A DNA stretch of 46,663 nt from an uncultured Roseburia sp. Its GTDB lineage: Bacteria > Bacillota > Clostridia > Lachnospirales > Lachnospiraceae. The notes under the pieces are model-generated. The model was not told the origin of the DNA and ran no database searches. It saw only the letters and a program-made list of their open reading frames with translations. Of this stretch, positions 10,095 through 18,822 are shown one piece after another. Location: positions 1 to 46,663 of the forward strand of contig CANQUZ010000002.1 of NCBI GenBank assembly GCA_947627165.1, given 5' to 3'. The number at the start of each line of letters is the position of its first letter. Position 1 is the stretch's first letter. Made by a program: the position numbers and the translations under genes.

Positions 10095-10135
10095 CCGGAG
10101 CATTTTCGCGTCGTCCCGTCGCGAAAACGCTCCGG
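10095..10135 (+). promoter_or_regulatory. Leader hairpin immediately upstream of membrane GT gene
   Basis: CCGGAGCATTTTCGCG-tcgtcccgt-CGCGAAAACGCTCCGG, 16-bp stem with one mismatch, 13 nt before ATG at 10149. Confidence 0.65.
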
Positions 10136-10148
10136 AATGGAGATTAGT

Positions 10149-12359
10149 ATGCTGAAAAAAATAAAAATAGGCTTGTCAGGCGCGGGGTGCATCTTTTGCG
10201 TGGCAGCCTATATCACAGGGATGACGCCCTATGGGAAGGTATCCGATATTCTGATGATATCCGCCCTGGCCTGTATCATTTTAGGGGATATTGTTTTTAT
10301 GGCGTTGCCGCCTAAAGAGAATGAAATAAGAAACAGAAAGCAGTTGTTTATGGTGCAGCTGCTTTTTGCCGTGTTGGCGGTATCCTACCTTTCTTACCAT
10401 AAAACGGACGTGCTAAAGCAGCCGGTTTCCCTTTTGGCGGCGGCGCTGTCTGTCGTTTGGCTGCTTTGCGGAGTCATCGGTTTGCTCCGGCTTCGCGCAG
10501 GCTCTTCTCCCAACAAAAAAGAAAACAGGAAAGAGAACTTGGCAATCGCTGCCCTCTGCGGCGTATTCCTTCTTTTTTCCTGGTCGGAAATCATAAGCAT
10601 TTCCCAGTGGGACAGCACTTTTTATATTAATAGCCTCAATCAGTTTGTGGAAGAGTACGATTTGACCTTTAAGACCCTCTTAAGCGGCAGTATGGGCGGG
10701 CATTTGTCCACGGGGTACTCCCTTTTGGCGAGGGCTTTCCATATGCTGTGCCCCCAGGGGAACATAGGCATAAAAATTTTAAACATCCTCCTGGGGTGGG
10801 GCGCTATCTTTTGCTTTTTCCGGATATTGCAGAAGGCGGGGATAGACTGCGGATTTGCCCTGTTGGGAACGCTTATGTTTGCAGTATCGCCCATGTTCTT
10901 AGGGATCATTGGGGTTATTTCGGTAGATTACGCCATGCTGGTTTATTTCTTGTTTTTTTTATACAGCTGGCAGTATGAAACCTCTGTCTTTATGGTGGTA
11001 TCGGGCCTTCTCTTTTTATTTACGAAGGAGACAGCCATCATCTTATACGTTTTCTTCTGGGCGGGCGTTTTTCTTTATCGGGCGTTTACTCTGGAAGGAA
11101 CCGCAAAAGCAGGACTGCGTAAGCTGTTGGGACTCCTTTCTAAAAAAGAGTGGGAAGCGGTCTGCATCCCGGCTGCGCTTTTCCTCGTGACGTTTGGGAT
11201 TTATGCCGGCGAAAACATAGGGTGGCCCGGAATCGTGACGGGAGGAAAACTTCCGGTGAAGTATTTGCTTGCGCTTTTCCTGCTTGCCGTGTTTCTTCTG
11301 GCTGCGGTAAAAGTGTGGATTGACGTATGGTTCTGGGTAAAAAGGCGCGGGCTCTCCCGGCGCACCGACCTGATATGCCGGACGGGGGTGCTATCGCTTC
11401 CCCTGTTGGCGGGAATGGCGGGGGCGTCACTGCTGTGGAAGGTAAAACCGTGGGTGGTAAAAAAACTGCTGATTCACGGGTCGAAGGATATTAACCGAAT
11501 CGGCATTGGAAAAGACCATATCGAAGCTATTTTAAAACAGGCATACATCCTGCATTTTTCCTGGATTTTGCTGATTGCCGCAGCGGCGGGGGCTATCTTT
11601 TTCATCAGGAGATGGAAGAACTACACGAAAAGGGAGCGGGAGCTTATCACAGCCGTTGCTTTTTCTGATATCGGACTGGTTTCCTTCACCATGTTCTATG
11701 TTACCTACCAAAATCCCCGCTATCTGCAGCTGCATTATGCATTTCTCATCCTCCTTGCGCTCCTGTTCTGGCATCCCATCCTGGAGGGGAAAGCAAGGCG
11801 GCAAAGGCTGATAGGAAATGGCGCGGCGGCGGTTCTTGCCGGCTTATTGCTGTGTGAAACCTATATGTATGCCGATCCTTTCACCAGGCTGGCATTTTAC
11901 AACCGCGACATTGGAAACGGGGTTTTATGCGCAGGAAGCAACGGCAAGGTCAGCGGCGTGTCTTCTTCTTACAGTGACAGATCGGTCAATAGCCGGGTCT
12001 ATGCGTATTATCTGAAAAATTTTGAAAAATTTTTGAAGGATATTGAGTATGATGGGAGCCAGATTCTTCTTTTCCCGGAGAAAAATGACTGGGTGGTATT
12101 GGGAAGAAAAAATATAGGGACGATGGATACAGAATTAAAATGTATCATATCCTATGAGGGAAGCATTGCCGATTCGGTGTTCCACCTGCAGAGCGAAGAG
12201 GAAATGGAAGCCTATAGGAATGGGGAGCGGGAAGTCTATTATGTGGATACGGGCGCGCTTCATTGCAAAATGGATCAATGGATGGAAGAACATTGTTCCG
12301 GGCAGGTCTACCAAACGTTTACCACAGGTTCCTGGAAAACGAAAATCTACAGGCTGTGA
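10149..12359 (+). CDS. Large multi-TM membrane protein, GT39/GT-C-like glycosyltransferase
   Basis: About 10 predicted TM segments; DSTFYINSLNQFVEEYD first loop and RYLQLHYAFLILLALLF, typical of GT-C fold proteins. Confidence 0.55.
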   Translation: MLKKIKIGLSGAGCIFCVAAYITGMTPYGKVSDILMISALACIILGDIVFMALPPKENEIRNRKQLFMVQLLFAVLAVSYLSYHKTDVLKQPVSLLAAALSVVWLLCGVIGLLRLRAGSSPNKKENRKENLAIAALCGVFLLFSWSEIISISQWDSTFYINSLNQFVEEYDLTFKTLLSGSMGGHLSTGYSLLARAFHMLCPQGNIGIKILNILLGWGAIFCFFRILQKAGIDCGFALLGTLMFAVSPMFLGIIGVISVDYAMLVYFLFFLYSWQYETSVFMVVSGLLFLFTKETAIILYVFFWAGVFLYRAFTLEGTAKAGLRKLLGLLSKKEWEAVCIPAALFLVTFGIYAGENIGWPGIVTGGKLPVKYLLALFLLAVFLLAAVKVWIDVWFWVKRRGLSRRTDLICRTGVLSLPLLAGMAGASLLWKVKPWVVKKLLIHGSKDINRIGIGKDHIEAILKQAYILHFSWILLIAAAAGAIFFIRRWKNYTKRERELITAVAFSDIGLVSFTMFYVTYQNPRYLQLHYAFLILLALLFWHPILEGKARRQRLIGNGAAAVLAGLLLCETYMYADPFTRLAFYNRDIGNGVLCAGSNGKVSGVSSSYSDRSVNSRVYAYYLKNFEKFLKDIEYDGSQILLFPEKNDWVVLGRKNIGTMDTELKCIISYEGSIADSVFHLQSEEEMEAYRNGEREVYYVDTGALHCKMDQWMEEHCSGQVYQTFTTGSWKTKIYRL

Positions 12360-12435
12360 GCCGGGGGCTGATTCGGAGAAATCCGCCTGCAAGGACGGGC
12401 TTTCACGCTTGTCGGGGCACGCGACTGGCGAATGT

Positions 12436-12520
12436 GTAACAGTTCAGCCATAAGCAGTCTCGTATGCTCATTCATGCAAGCATGATTCGCCTACGAGGCT
12501 GCTTATGGCTGAACTGTTAC
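12436..12520. mobile_element. MITE-like palindromic element, copy 2 (short form, 85 bp)
   Basis: GTAACAGTTCAGCCATAAGCAG...CTGCTTATGGCTGAACTGTTAC; flanked by perfect 8-bp direct repeat GCGAATGT (12428-12435 and 12521-12528). Confidence 0.9.
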
Positions 12521-12549
12521 GCGAATGTCCGGAATCGCGCGGTTTCAGA

Positions 12550-12578
12550 TTTACTTTATAGGGCAGATAGGCTATAAT
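12550..12578 (+). promoter_or_regulatory. Predicted promoter TTTACT-17-TATAAT for module 2
   Basis: Consensus -10, 17-bp spacer; followed by about 150-nt leader. Confidence 0.6.
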
Positions 12579-12727
12579 GAAGCCAAAATGCGAAATGAGA
12601 CGTTTGCCGACACAACGGCTATTTGCTTGGCTGTTTGCACCAGAGAGAGCAGAGAGCCTTGGTGGGAAATCGCATTTGCGAACTTCCCGTTGCCCTGTCG
12701 CGCAAACACTCCAGAACGGGGGATAAA

Positions 12728-13470
12728 ATGAAAGTTGTAATTTTAGCGGGCGGCTATGGGACTCGGATCAGCGAAGAGAGCCATCTGAAACCAAAGCCCA
12801 TGATAGAAATCGGGGAAAAACCAATTCTTTGGCACATTATGAAGGAATATTCCCATTACGGCATCAATGAATTTATCATCTGCTGCGGATATAAACAGCA
12901 CGTTATCAAAGAGTGGTTTGCGGACTATTACCTCCACAACAGCGACGTGACCTTTGACTTCTCGGCGGATAACCGGATGACCGTCCACAATAATGTGGCG
13001 GAGCCGTGGAAAGTGACCTTAGTGGACACCGGACTTGACACGATGACCGGCGGGCGGATCAAGCGGGTAAAACGCTATGTCGGGGACGAAACCTTTATGA
13101 TGACCTATGGGGATGTGGTATCGGATATCAATATGAAGGAGCTTCTGGCATTCCAGTATCCTTAGAGCAGCGTTTCGGGGTGCTTGACATTGCGGAGGAT
13201 GACAGCGTCATTTCTTTCCGGGAAAAGCATAAGGCCGACGGCAACCGGATTAATGTGGGATATATGGTGTTAGAGCCGGAGATTTTTGACTATATTGAGG
13301 GAGATCATACCGTGTTTGAGAAAGAACCCTTAGAGCGTCTTGCGGCGGAGAGGCAGATCGCGGCATACAAATATGACGGCTTCTGGCAGTGCATGGACAC
13401 AAAGCGGGAGATGGACAAGCTCAACGAGATGTGGGCGGCGGGCAGAGCCCCCTGGAAAGTATGGGATTAG
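12728..13470 (+). pseudogene. ddhA: Glucose-1-phosphate cytidylyltransferase (RfbF/DdhA), frameshifted
   Basis: N-terminal part [38 protein letters not shown] stops at 13163; C-terminal part RFGVLDIAEDDSVISFREK...DGFWQCMDTKREMDKLNEMW resumes in another frame; about 11 residues missing at the junction. Confidence 0.82.
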
Positions 13471-13481
13471 GAGAGGAAACG

Positions 13482-14816
13482 ATGTTTGAAAATATGACAA
13501 AAGAACAGGCGGAAGCGGAGATTTTGGAGAGCGTCCGGGAATATTGCGATAGATTTCACACAAAAAAAGAATATTGCGAGGGGGACAGGATTCCCTATGC
13601 CTCCAGGGTTTACGACCATGAGGAAATGACCAATCTGGTGGACAGCGCTTTAGAGTTCTGGCTGACTGCGGGACGCTATACCGACCAGTTTGAGCGGGAA
13701 TTTGCGCAGTATTTAAACATAAAGTACTGCTCTTTGGTAAATTCCGGTTCCTCCGCCAACCTGCTTGCCTTTATGGCGCTGACTTCTCCGCTGCTTGGAG
13801 AACGCCAGATAAAAAGAGGGGATGAGGTGATTACCGTGGCGGCGGGGTTTCCCACCACCGTGGCGCCGATGATACAGTATGGCGCGGTGCCGGTGTTTGT
13901 GGATATCACCATTCCGGAGTACAATATCGATGTGACGAAGTTAAACGATGCGCTTTCCGATAAGACCAAGGCGGTCATGATTGCCCACACGCTGGGCAAT
14001 CCCTTTGATTTAAAAGCCGTAAAAGCGTTTTGCGAGACAAATCATCTGTGGCTGGTGGAGGACAACTGTGATGCGCTGGGGAGCACTTATGAACTCAATG
14101 GAGAGACAAAGCTGACCGGCACCATAGGGGATATCGGAACCTCCAGCTTTTATCCCCCGCATCATATGACCATGGGAGAGGGCGGAGCGGTTTATACGGA
14201 CTCACCCCTTCTGCATAAAATTATCCGTTCCTTTCGGGACTGGGGAAGAGACTGCGTCTGCCCTTCCGGCAGGGACAACCTCTGCGGTCATCGGTTTGAC
14301 AGGCAGTACGGGGAATTGCCCTTAGGCTACGACCACAAATATGTGTATTCCCATTTCGGCTATAATTTAAAGACGACGGATATGCAGGCGGCGGTAGGAT
14401 GCGCGCAGCTGAAAAAATTTCCTTCTTTTGTGGAACGCCGGATTCACAATTTCAACCGCCTGAGCGCGGCGCTTGCGCCGGTCTCCGACAAATTCATACT
14501 GCCGAAAGCAGCGGAACACGCGAATCCCAGCTGGTTCGGCTTCCTTCTCACCTGCAAAGAAGGCGTGGACAGAAATCAAGTAGTGTCCTATCTTGAGAAG
14601 AAGGGCATTCAGACGAGAATGTTATTTGCCGGGAATCTAACCAAACATCCCTGCTTTGACGAAATGCGGAAAACGGGGAACGGTTACCGGGTAGTGGGAG
14701 ACTTAACGGTGACGGATACCATCATGGAGCGCTCTTTCTGGGTAGGCGTCTATCCGGGAATGACTGATGAAATGGTGGACTATATGGCGAAAACAATCAT
14801 CGAATCGGTACAGTAG
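13482..14816 (+). CDS. ddhC: CDP-4-keto-6-deoxy-D-glucose 3-dehydratase (RfbH/DdhC, PLP-dependent)
   Basis: SGSSANLLAFMAL, DEVITVAAGFPTTVAPMIQYGAVPVFVDI, EDNCDALGSTY, SSFYPPHHMTMGEGGAV (His in place of the PLP Lys, typical of RfbH/ColD-type). Confidence 0.92.
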   Translation: MFENMTKEQAEAEILESVREYCDRFHTKKEYCEGDRIPYASRVYDHEEMTNLVDSALEFWLTAGRYTDQFEREFAQYLNIKYCSLVNSGSSANLLAFMALTSPLLGERQIKRGDEVITVAAGFPTTVAPMIQYGAVPVFVDITIPEYNIDVTKLNDALSDKTKAVMIAHTLGNPFDLKAVKAFCETNHLWLVEDNCDALGSTYELNGETKLTGTIGDIGTSSFYPPHHMTMGEGGAVYTDSPLLHKIIRSFRDWGRDCVCPSGRDNLCGHRFDRQYGELPLGYDHKYVYSHFGYNLKTTDMQAAVGCAQLKKFPSFVERRIHNFNRLSAALAPVSDKFILPKAAEHANPSWFGFLLTCKEGVDRNQVVSYLEKKGIQTRMLFAGNLTKHPCFDEMRKTGNGYRVVGDLTVTDTIMERSFWVGVYPGMTDEMVDYMAKTIIESVQ

Positions 14817-14827
14817 AGGGGTAGCTT

Positions 14828-16657
14828 ATGAGAATCAGAGTGGCGGATTATATCGCGGATGTATTGGTGGAACATGGAATCAGTCATGTGTTTACCGTGA
14901 CCGGCGGCGGCGCGATGCACTTAAATGATGGACTGGGGCACAAAGAGGGGCTTACCTGTATTTATAACCATCATGAGCAGGCGTGCGCCATTGCGGCGGA
15001 AAGTTATGCAAGAATAGAAAACCGGATGGCGGCAGTCTGCGTTACCACAGGTCCGGGGGGCACCAACGCCATTACCGGAGTGTTAGGGGGATGGCTGGAT
15101 TCCATACCGATGCTGGTGCTTTCGGGACAGGTGCGGTATGATACCACAGCCAGAAGCACCGGACTCAACATTCGCGCTTACGGAGATCAGGAATTTGACA
15201 TTGTCAAGATGGTATCCTGTATCACAAAGTATGCCGAAATGGTGACAGATCCGGCGGAAATCCGTTACTGCTTGGAGAAAGCCATCTCTCTGGCGAAATC
15301 GGGCAGGCCTGGGCCGGCGTGGTTAGATATCCCGCTAAATGTACAGGGCGCCTATATCGAAACGGAAATGCTAAGGGGCTATGATGGAGAAGAAGAGACA
15401 GACAAAATCCCGCCGAACGTATCCGATGAAACGGCAAAGGAAATCATAGCCAGAGTCAGGAACGCCGGACGTCCCGTATTAAACGCCGGAAATGGAATCC
15501 GCATTGCGGGTGCGGCGGAATTGTTTCTGAGAGTAGTGGAAAAACTAAATATTCCCGTAGTGACCGGATGGAACAGTATCGATCTTATCTATGACAGCCA
15601 TCCGCTTTATACAGGCAGGGCAGGAATTATGGGGGACCGCGCAGGAAACTGGGCGGTTCAAAACAGTGATTTGCTCCTTTCCATTGGAAGCCGCTTAAGC
15701 ATCCGTCAGGTGGGATACCAGTATCAGAGCTGGGCGAGGGAAGCCTACACGATAATTGAGGATGTGGACAGGGAAGAGTTAAAAAAACCCGACCTTCATG
15801 TGGATATGCCTGTCTGGGCGGACGCTAAAGACCTTCTGGAAGCCTTAGACCGCAATCTGCCGGAACAAGAAACCAGAAGCAGCCAGGAGGAATGGATTGC
15901 CCGCTGCCAGCGTTGGAAACGGGAATATCCGGTGGTGCTAGAACGGCATAAGAACCAGAAAGGACTGGTAAACGTCTATGCTTTCATTGGGGCATTAAGC
16001 GGGATGCTTCCGGAACATCAGATTACCGTAGTGGGAAATGGTTCGGCGTGCGTGGTGGGAAGCCATGGCTATGAAATCAAGCCGGGACAGCGGTTTATCA
16101 TCAATTCCGCCGTAGCCTCCATGGGATATGATCTGCCCGCCGCCATCGGCGCCTGCATTGCCGCAGGCAAGCGGGAGGTTATCTGTATTTCCGGAGACGG
16201 CAGCATTCAGATGAATTTACAGGAACTTCAGACCATCATCCATCACAGGCTGCCCATCAAATTGTTTGTGATTAATAACGGAGGCTATCATTCGATCCGC
16301 CAGACCCAGAAAAATTTCTTTCAGGGGCCTCTCGTGGGAATCGGGGCGGACAGCGGGGATTTAAGCTTCCCCTCCCTGGAAAAATTATCCTATGCCTATG
16401 GCTATCCGTATCAGAGAATCGAACGGAACGAAGATTTGTTCCAGATAAAAGAGACATTGGAGAAAGAGGGACCTTGCATCTGTGAGATCATGGCAGATAT
16501 CGAACAGAAATTTGAGCCGAAATGCGCCAGCAGACGCTTAGAGGACGGAACCATGGTATCTGCTCCGCTGGAAGACCTGGCGCCGTTTCTGTCGCGGGAG
16601 GAATTGCAGGAACAGATGATGATCCCTCTCTGGGAGGAAAGGAGCGCGAAAGAATGA
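14828..16657 (+). CDS. Thiamine-diphosphate-dependent acetolactate-synthase-like enzyme (YerE-like)
   Basis: ThDP enzyme motifs: FTVTGGGAMHLND, HHEQACAIAAESYAR, GPGGTNAITGV, ISGDGSIQMNLQELQTI...NNGGYHSI; located between ddhC and ddhB homologues. Confidence 0.85.
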   Translation: MRIRVADYIADVLVEHGISHVFTVTGGGAMHLNDGLGHKEGLTCIYNHHEQACAIAAESYARIENRMAAVCVTTGPGGTNAITGVLGGWLDSIPMLVLSGQVRYDTTARSTGLNIRAYGDQEFDIVKMVSCITKYAEMVTDPAEIRYCLEKAISLAKSGRPGPAWLDIPLNVQGAYIETEMLRGYDGEEETDKIPPNVSDETAKEIIARVRNAGRPVLNAGNGIRIAGAAELFLRVVEKLNIPVVTGWNSIDLIYDSHPLYTGRAGIMGDRAGNWAVQNSDLLLSIGSRLSIRQVGYQYQSWAREAYTIIEDVDREELKKPDLHVDMPVWADAKDLLEALDRNLPEQETRSSQEEWIARCQRWKREYPVVLERHKNQKGLVNVYAFIGALSGMLPEHQITVVGNGSACVVGSHGYEIKPGQRFIINSAVASMGYDLPAAIGACIAAGKREVICISGDGSIQMNLQELQTIIHHRLPIKLFVINNGGYHSIRQTQKNFFQGPLVGIGADSGDLSFPSLEKLSYAYGYPYQRIERNEDLFQIKETLEKEGPCICEIMADIEQKFEPKCASRRLEDGTMVSAPLEDLAPFLSREELQEQMMIPLWEERSAKE

Positions 16658-17748
16658 CAGATTGGGACTTTTACCGGGGAAAACGGATTTTTCTCACAGG
16701 CCATACCGGATTTAAAGGAAGCTGGATGAGCAGGCTGCTTTTAGAGCTGGGAGCCGAGGTGACAGGGTATGCCCTAGAGCCGCCCACGGAGCCGTCTATG
16801 TTCCGCCTCTGCGGGCTGGAGAAAGAAATGAACTCCATCACGGGGGATATCCGGGATTTGGAAAGCCTGACAAAGGCAGTTAAGGAAACCAAACCGGAAC
16901 TGCTTGTCCACATGGCGGCACAGCCTCTGGTGAGGGAGAGCTATCGGAATCCGGTCTATACCTTTGACGTCAACGTCATGGGCACCGTCCATGTGCTGGA
17001 ATGCGTCAGAACCAATGAGAGTATCCGCTCCTTTTTGAATGTCACCACAGACAAGGTATATGAGAACCGTGAGTGGGAGTGGGGCTATCGGGAGAATGAG
17101 CGGTTAAACGGATATGACCCCTACTCAAATTCCAAATCCTGTTCCGAATTAGTGACAGCCTCCTACCGAAACTCTTTTTTTGGGGCGGAGAGAGAGAGGA
17201 GCATCCCCGTCACGACGGCAAGGGCAGGAAACGTGATTGGCGGAGGGGACTTTGCGGCAGACCGGATTGTGCCGGACTGTTTTCGGGCTGCGGCGGCAGG
17301 GCAAAAGATACAAGTGCGGAATCCCAACTCGATTCGCCCCTATCAGCACGTATTAGAGCCCGTCGCCGCCTATTTGATGATTTTGCAGAAGCAGTATGAA
17401 AATCCCGGACTGGCAGGAAGCTATAATGTGGGGCCGGAGGAAAAGGACTGCTGGAACACCGGCCGCCTGGCAGAAGAATTTTGCAACGATTACAGGCTGT
17501 ATACCGGAAAGGACTTACAGTGGGAAAGCGTGCAGAAAGATGGGCCTCATGAGGCGGATTACCTCAAATTAGACTGTTCCAGGTTAAAACAGACCTTTGG
17601 GTGGAGACCCTGCTGGGACGTGGGAGAGGCGTTGAAAAAAACGGTGGAATGGTACGCCTGTTACCAGTCTGGCGGAGACGTCAATGCCTGCACCGTCAGG
17701 CAGATAACGGAATTTTTAAATGTTTGGAAACAACAGGAAGCGAAATGA
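16654..17748 (+). CDS. ddhB: CDP-glucose 4,6-dehydratase
   Basis: FLTGHTGFKGSWMSRLLLELGAEVTGYALEPPTEPS...AAQPLVRESYRNPVYTFDVNVMGTVHVLE. Confidence 0.92.
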   Translation: MTDWDFYRGKRIFLTGHTGFKGSWMSRLLLELGAEVTGYALEPPTEPSMFRLCGLEKEMNSITGDIRDLESLTKAVKETKPELLVHMAAQPLVRESYRNPVYTFDVNVMGTVHVLECVRTNESIRSFLNVTTDKVYENREWEWGYRENERLNGYDPYSNSKSCSELVTASYRNSFFGAERERSIPVTTARAGNVIGGGDFAADRIVPDCFRAAAAGQKIQVRNPNSIRPYQHVLEPVAAYLMILQKQYENPGLAGSYNVGPEEKDCWNTGRLAEEFCNDYRLYTGKDLQWESVQKDGPHEADYLKLDCSRLKQTFGWRPCWDVGEALKKTVEWYACYQSGGDVNACTVRQITEFLNVWKQQEAK

Positions 17749-18677
17749 TGAAAAAAAGAGTAGTGATAACCGGCCCTACCGGGGCAGTGGGTATGGCGCT
17801 CCTCCAAAAGTGCATCGAAAACGAAGTCGAAGTGCTGGCAATCTGCCGCAAAGATTCGGAGCGAATATCCCATCTTCCCCAGAACCCTCTGGTGTCCATC
17901 CTCGCCTCTGATTTATCCGAGCTTGGCGGCATAGAGCGGCAAGGGGACAAATCCTATGATGTCTTTTATCATCTGGGGTGGATGGGGACGACCGGAGAGG
18001 CGCGGAACGATGCGAAACTGCAGTGTAAAAATATAGAATATACCATAGACGCCGCAGAGTTAGCGGCGCGCCTTGGATGCCATACCTTTATTGGCGCCGG
18101 CTCCCAGGCGGAGTATGGGAGAGTGGAGGGAGCCTTATCGCCGGAAACCCCGGCATTTCCCGAAAACGACTACGGCATGGCGAAACTTGGCGCCGGGCAG
18201 CTGAGCAGGCTGCACTGTGAAAAACTGGGCTTAAGACATATCTGGGTGCGGATTTTAAGCGTTTACGGCCCCTTTGACGGGGAGAATACCATGATTAGCA
18301 GCGCCATAAAAAAATTATTGGACGGACAGCGCGCCGGATTTACGCCGGGGGAGCAGCTTTGGGACTATCTGTACAGCAAAGATGCGGCGGAGGCACTGTG
18401 GCGTCTGGGGGATACAGGCGTCTCAGGCAGGACCTATGTCCTTGGCAGCGGTGAGAAAAGACCGTTGAAAGACTATATCGCGGAGTTGTATCAGGCTGTG
18501 AAAGAAGTGGAAGAAAAAGCGGGAACCCTTGGGATGGGGGATTATGACTATGCAGAAAAACAGGTCATGTGCCTGTGGGCAGATATCAGCGAACTGACGA
18601 AGGACACCGGTTTTCGTCCAACGACATCCTTTGCAGACGGAATCCGCCATACGGTGGAGAGCTTCCGCAGACGTTGA
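17745..18677 (+). CDS. NAD-dependent epimerase/dehydratase-family SDR (YerF-like reductase candidate)
   Basis: VVITGPTGAVGMALLQKC, HTFIGAGSQAEYG, NDYGMAKLGAG (YxxxK), VYGP. Confidence 0.75.
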   Translation: MMKKRVVITGPTGAVGMALLQKCIENEVEVLAICRKDSERISHLPQNPLVSILASDLSELGGIERQGDKSYDVFYHLGWMGTTGEARNDAKLQCKNIEYTIDAAELAARLGCHTFIGAGSQAEYGRVEGALSPETPAFPENDYGMAKLGAGQLSRLHCEKLGLRHIWVRILSVYGPFDGENTMISSAIKKLLDGQRAGFTPGEQLWDYLYSKDAAEALWRLGDTGVSGRTYVLGSGEKRPLKDYIAELYQAVKEVEEKAGTLGMGDYDYAEKQVMCLWADISELTKDTGFRPTTSFADGIRHTVESFRRR

Positions 18678-18702
18678 CGATTCTTTGGTGAAAAGATATA
18701 AT
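18674..18702 (+). promoter_or_regulatory. Predicted internal promoter TTGACG-17-TATAAT
   Basis: Strong boxes with exact 17-bp spacing overlapping the stop of the preceding gene. Confidence 0.65.
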
Positions 18703-18738
18703 TGGGAAGAGTGAGAGATTTTCCAAATCTTTTACTCA

Positions 18739-18809
18739 CAAGTTTGTGTCTGCGCTGCAAGTCGTGACATGATTGGCGCAAACTTGATATACGCTGGAAA
18801 AAGCGCAGA
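18739..18809 (+). promoter_or_regulatory. Candidate pseudoknot-forming 5' leader
   Basis: Interleaved complementary 8-mers CAAGTTTG(18739)/CAAACTTG(18779) and TCTGCGCT(18749)/AGCGCAGA(18802). Confidence 0.35.
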
Positions 18810-18822
18810 AATGAGGAAAACT

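Noticed and set aside
12525-12731. 68-aa ORF upstream of ddhA
   Set aside because: Lies in promoter/leader DNA, no RBS-supported start or family resemblance; the leader interpretation fits better
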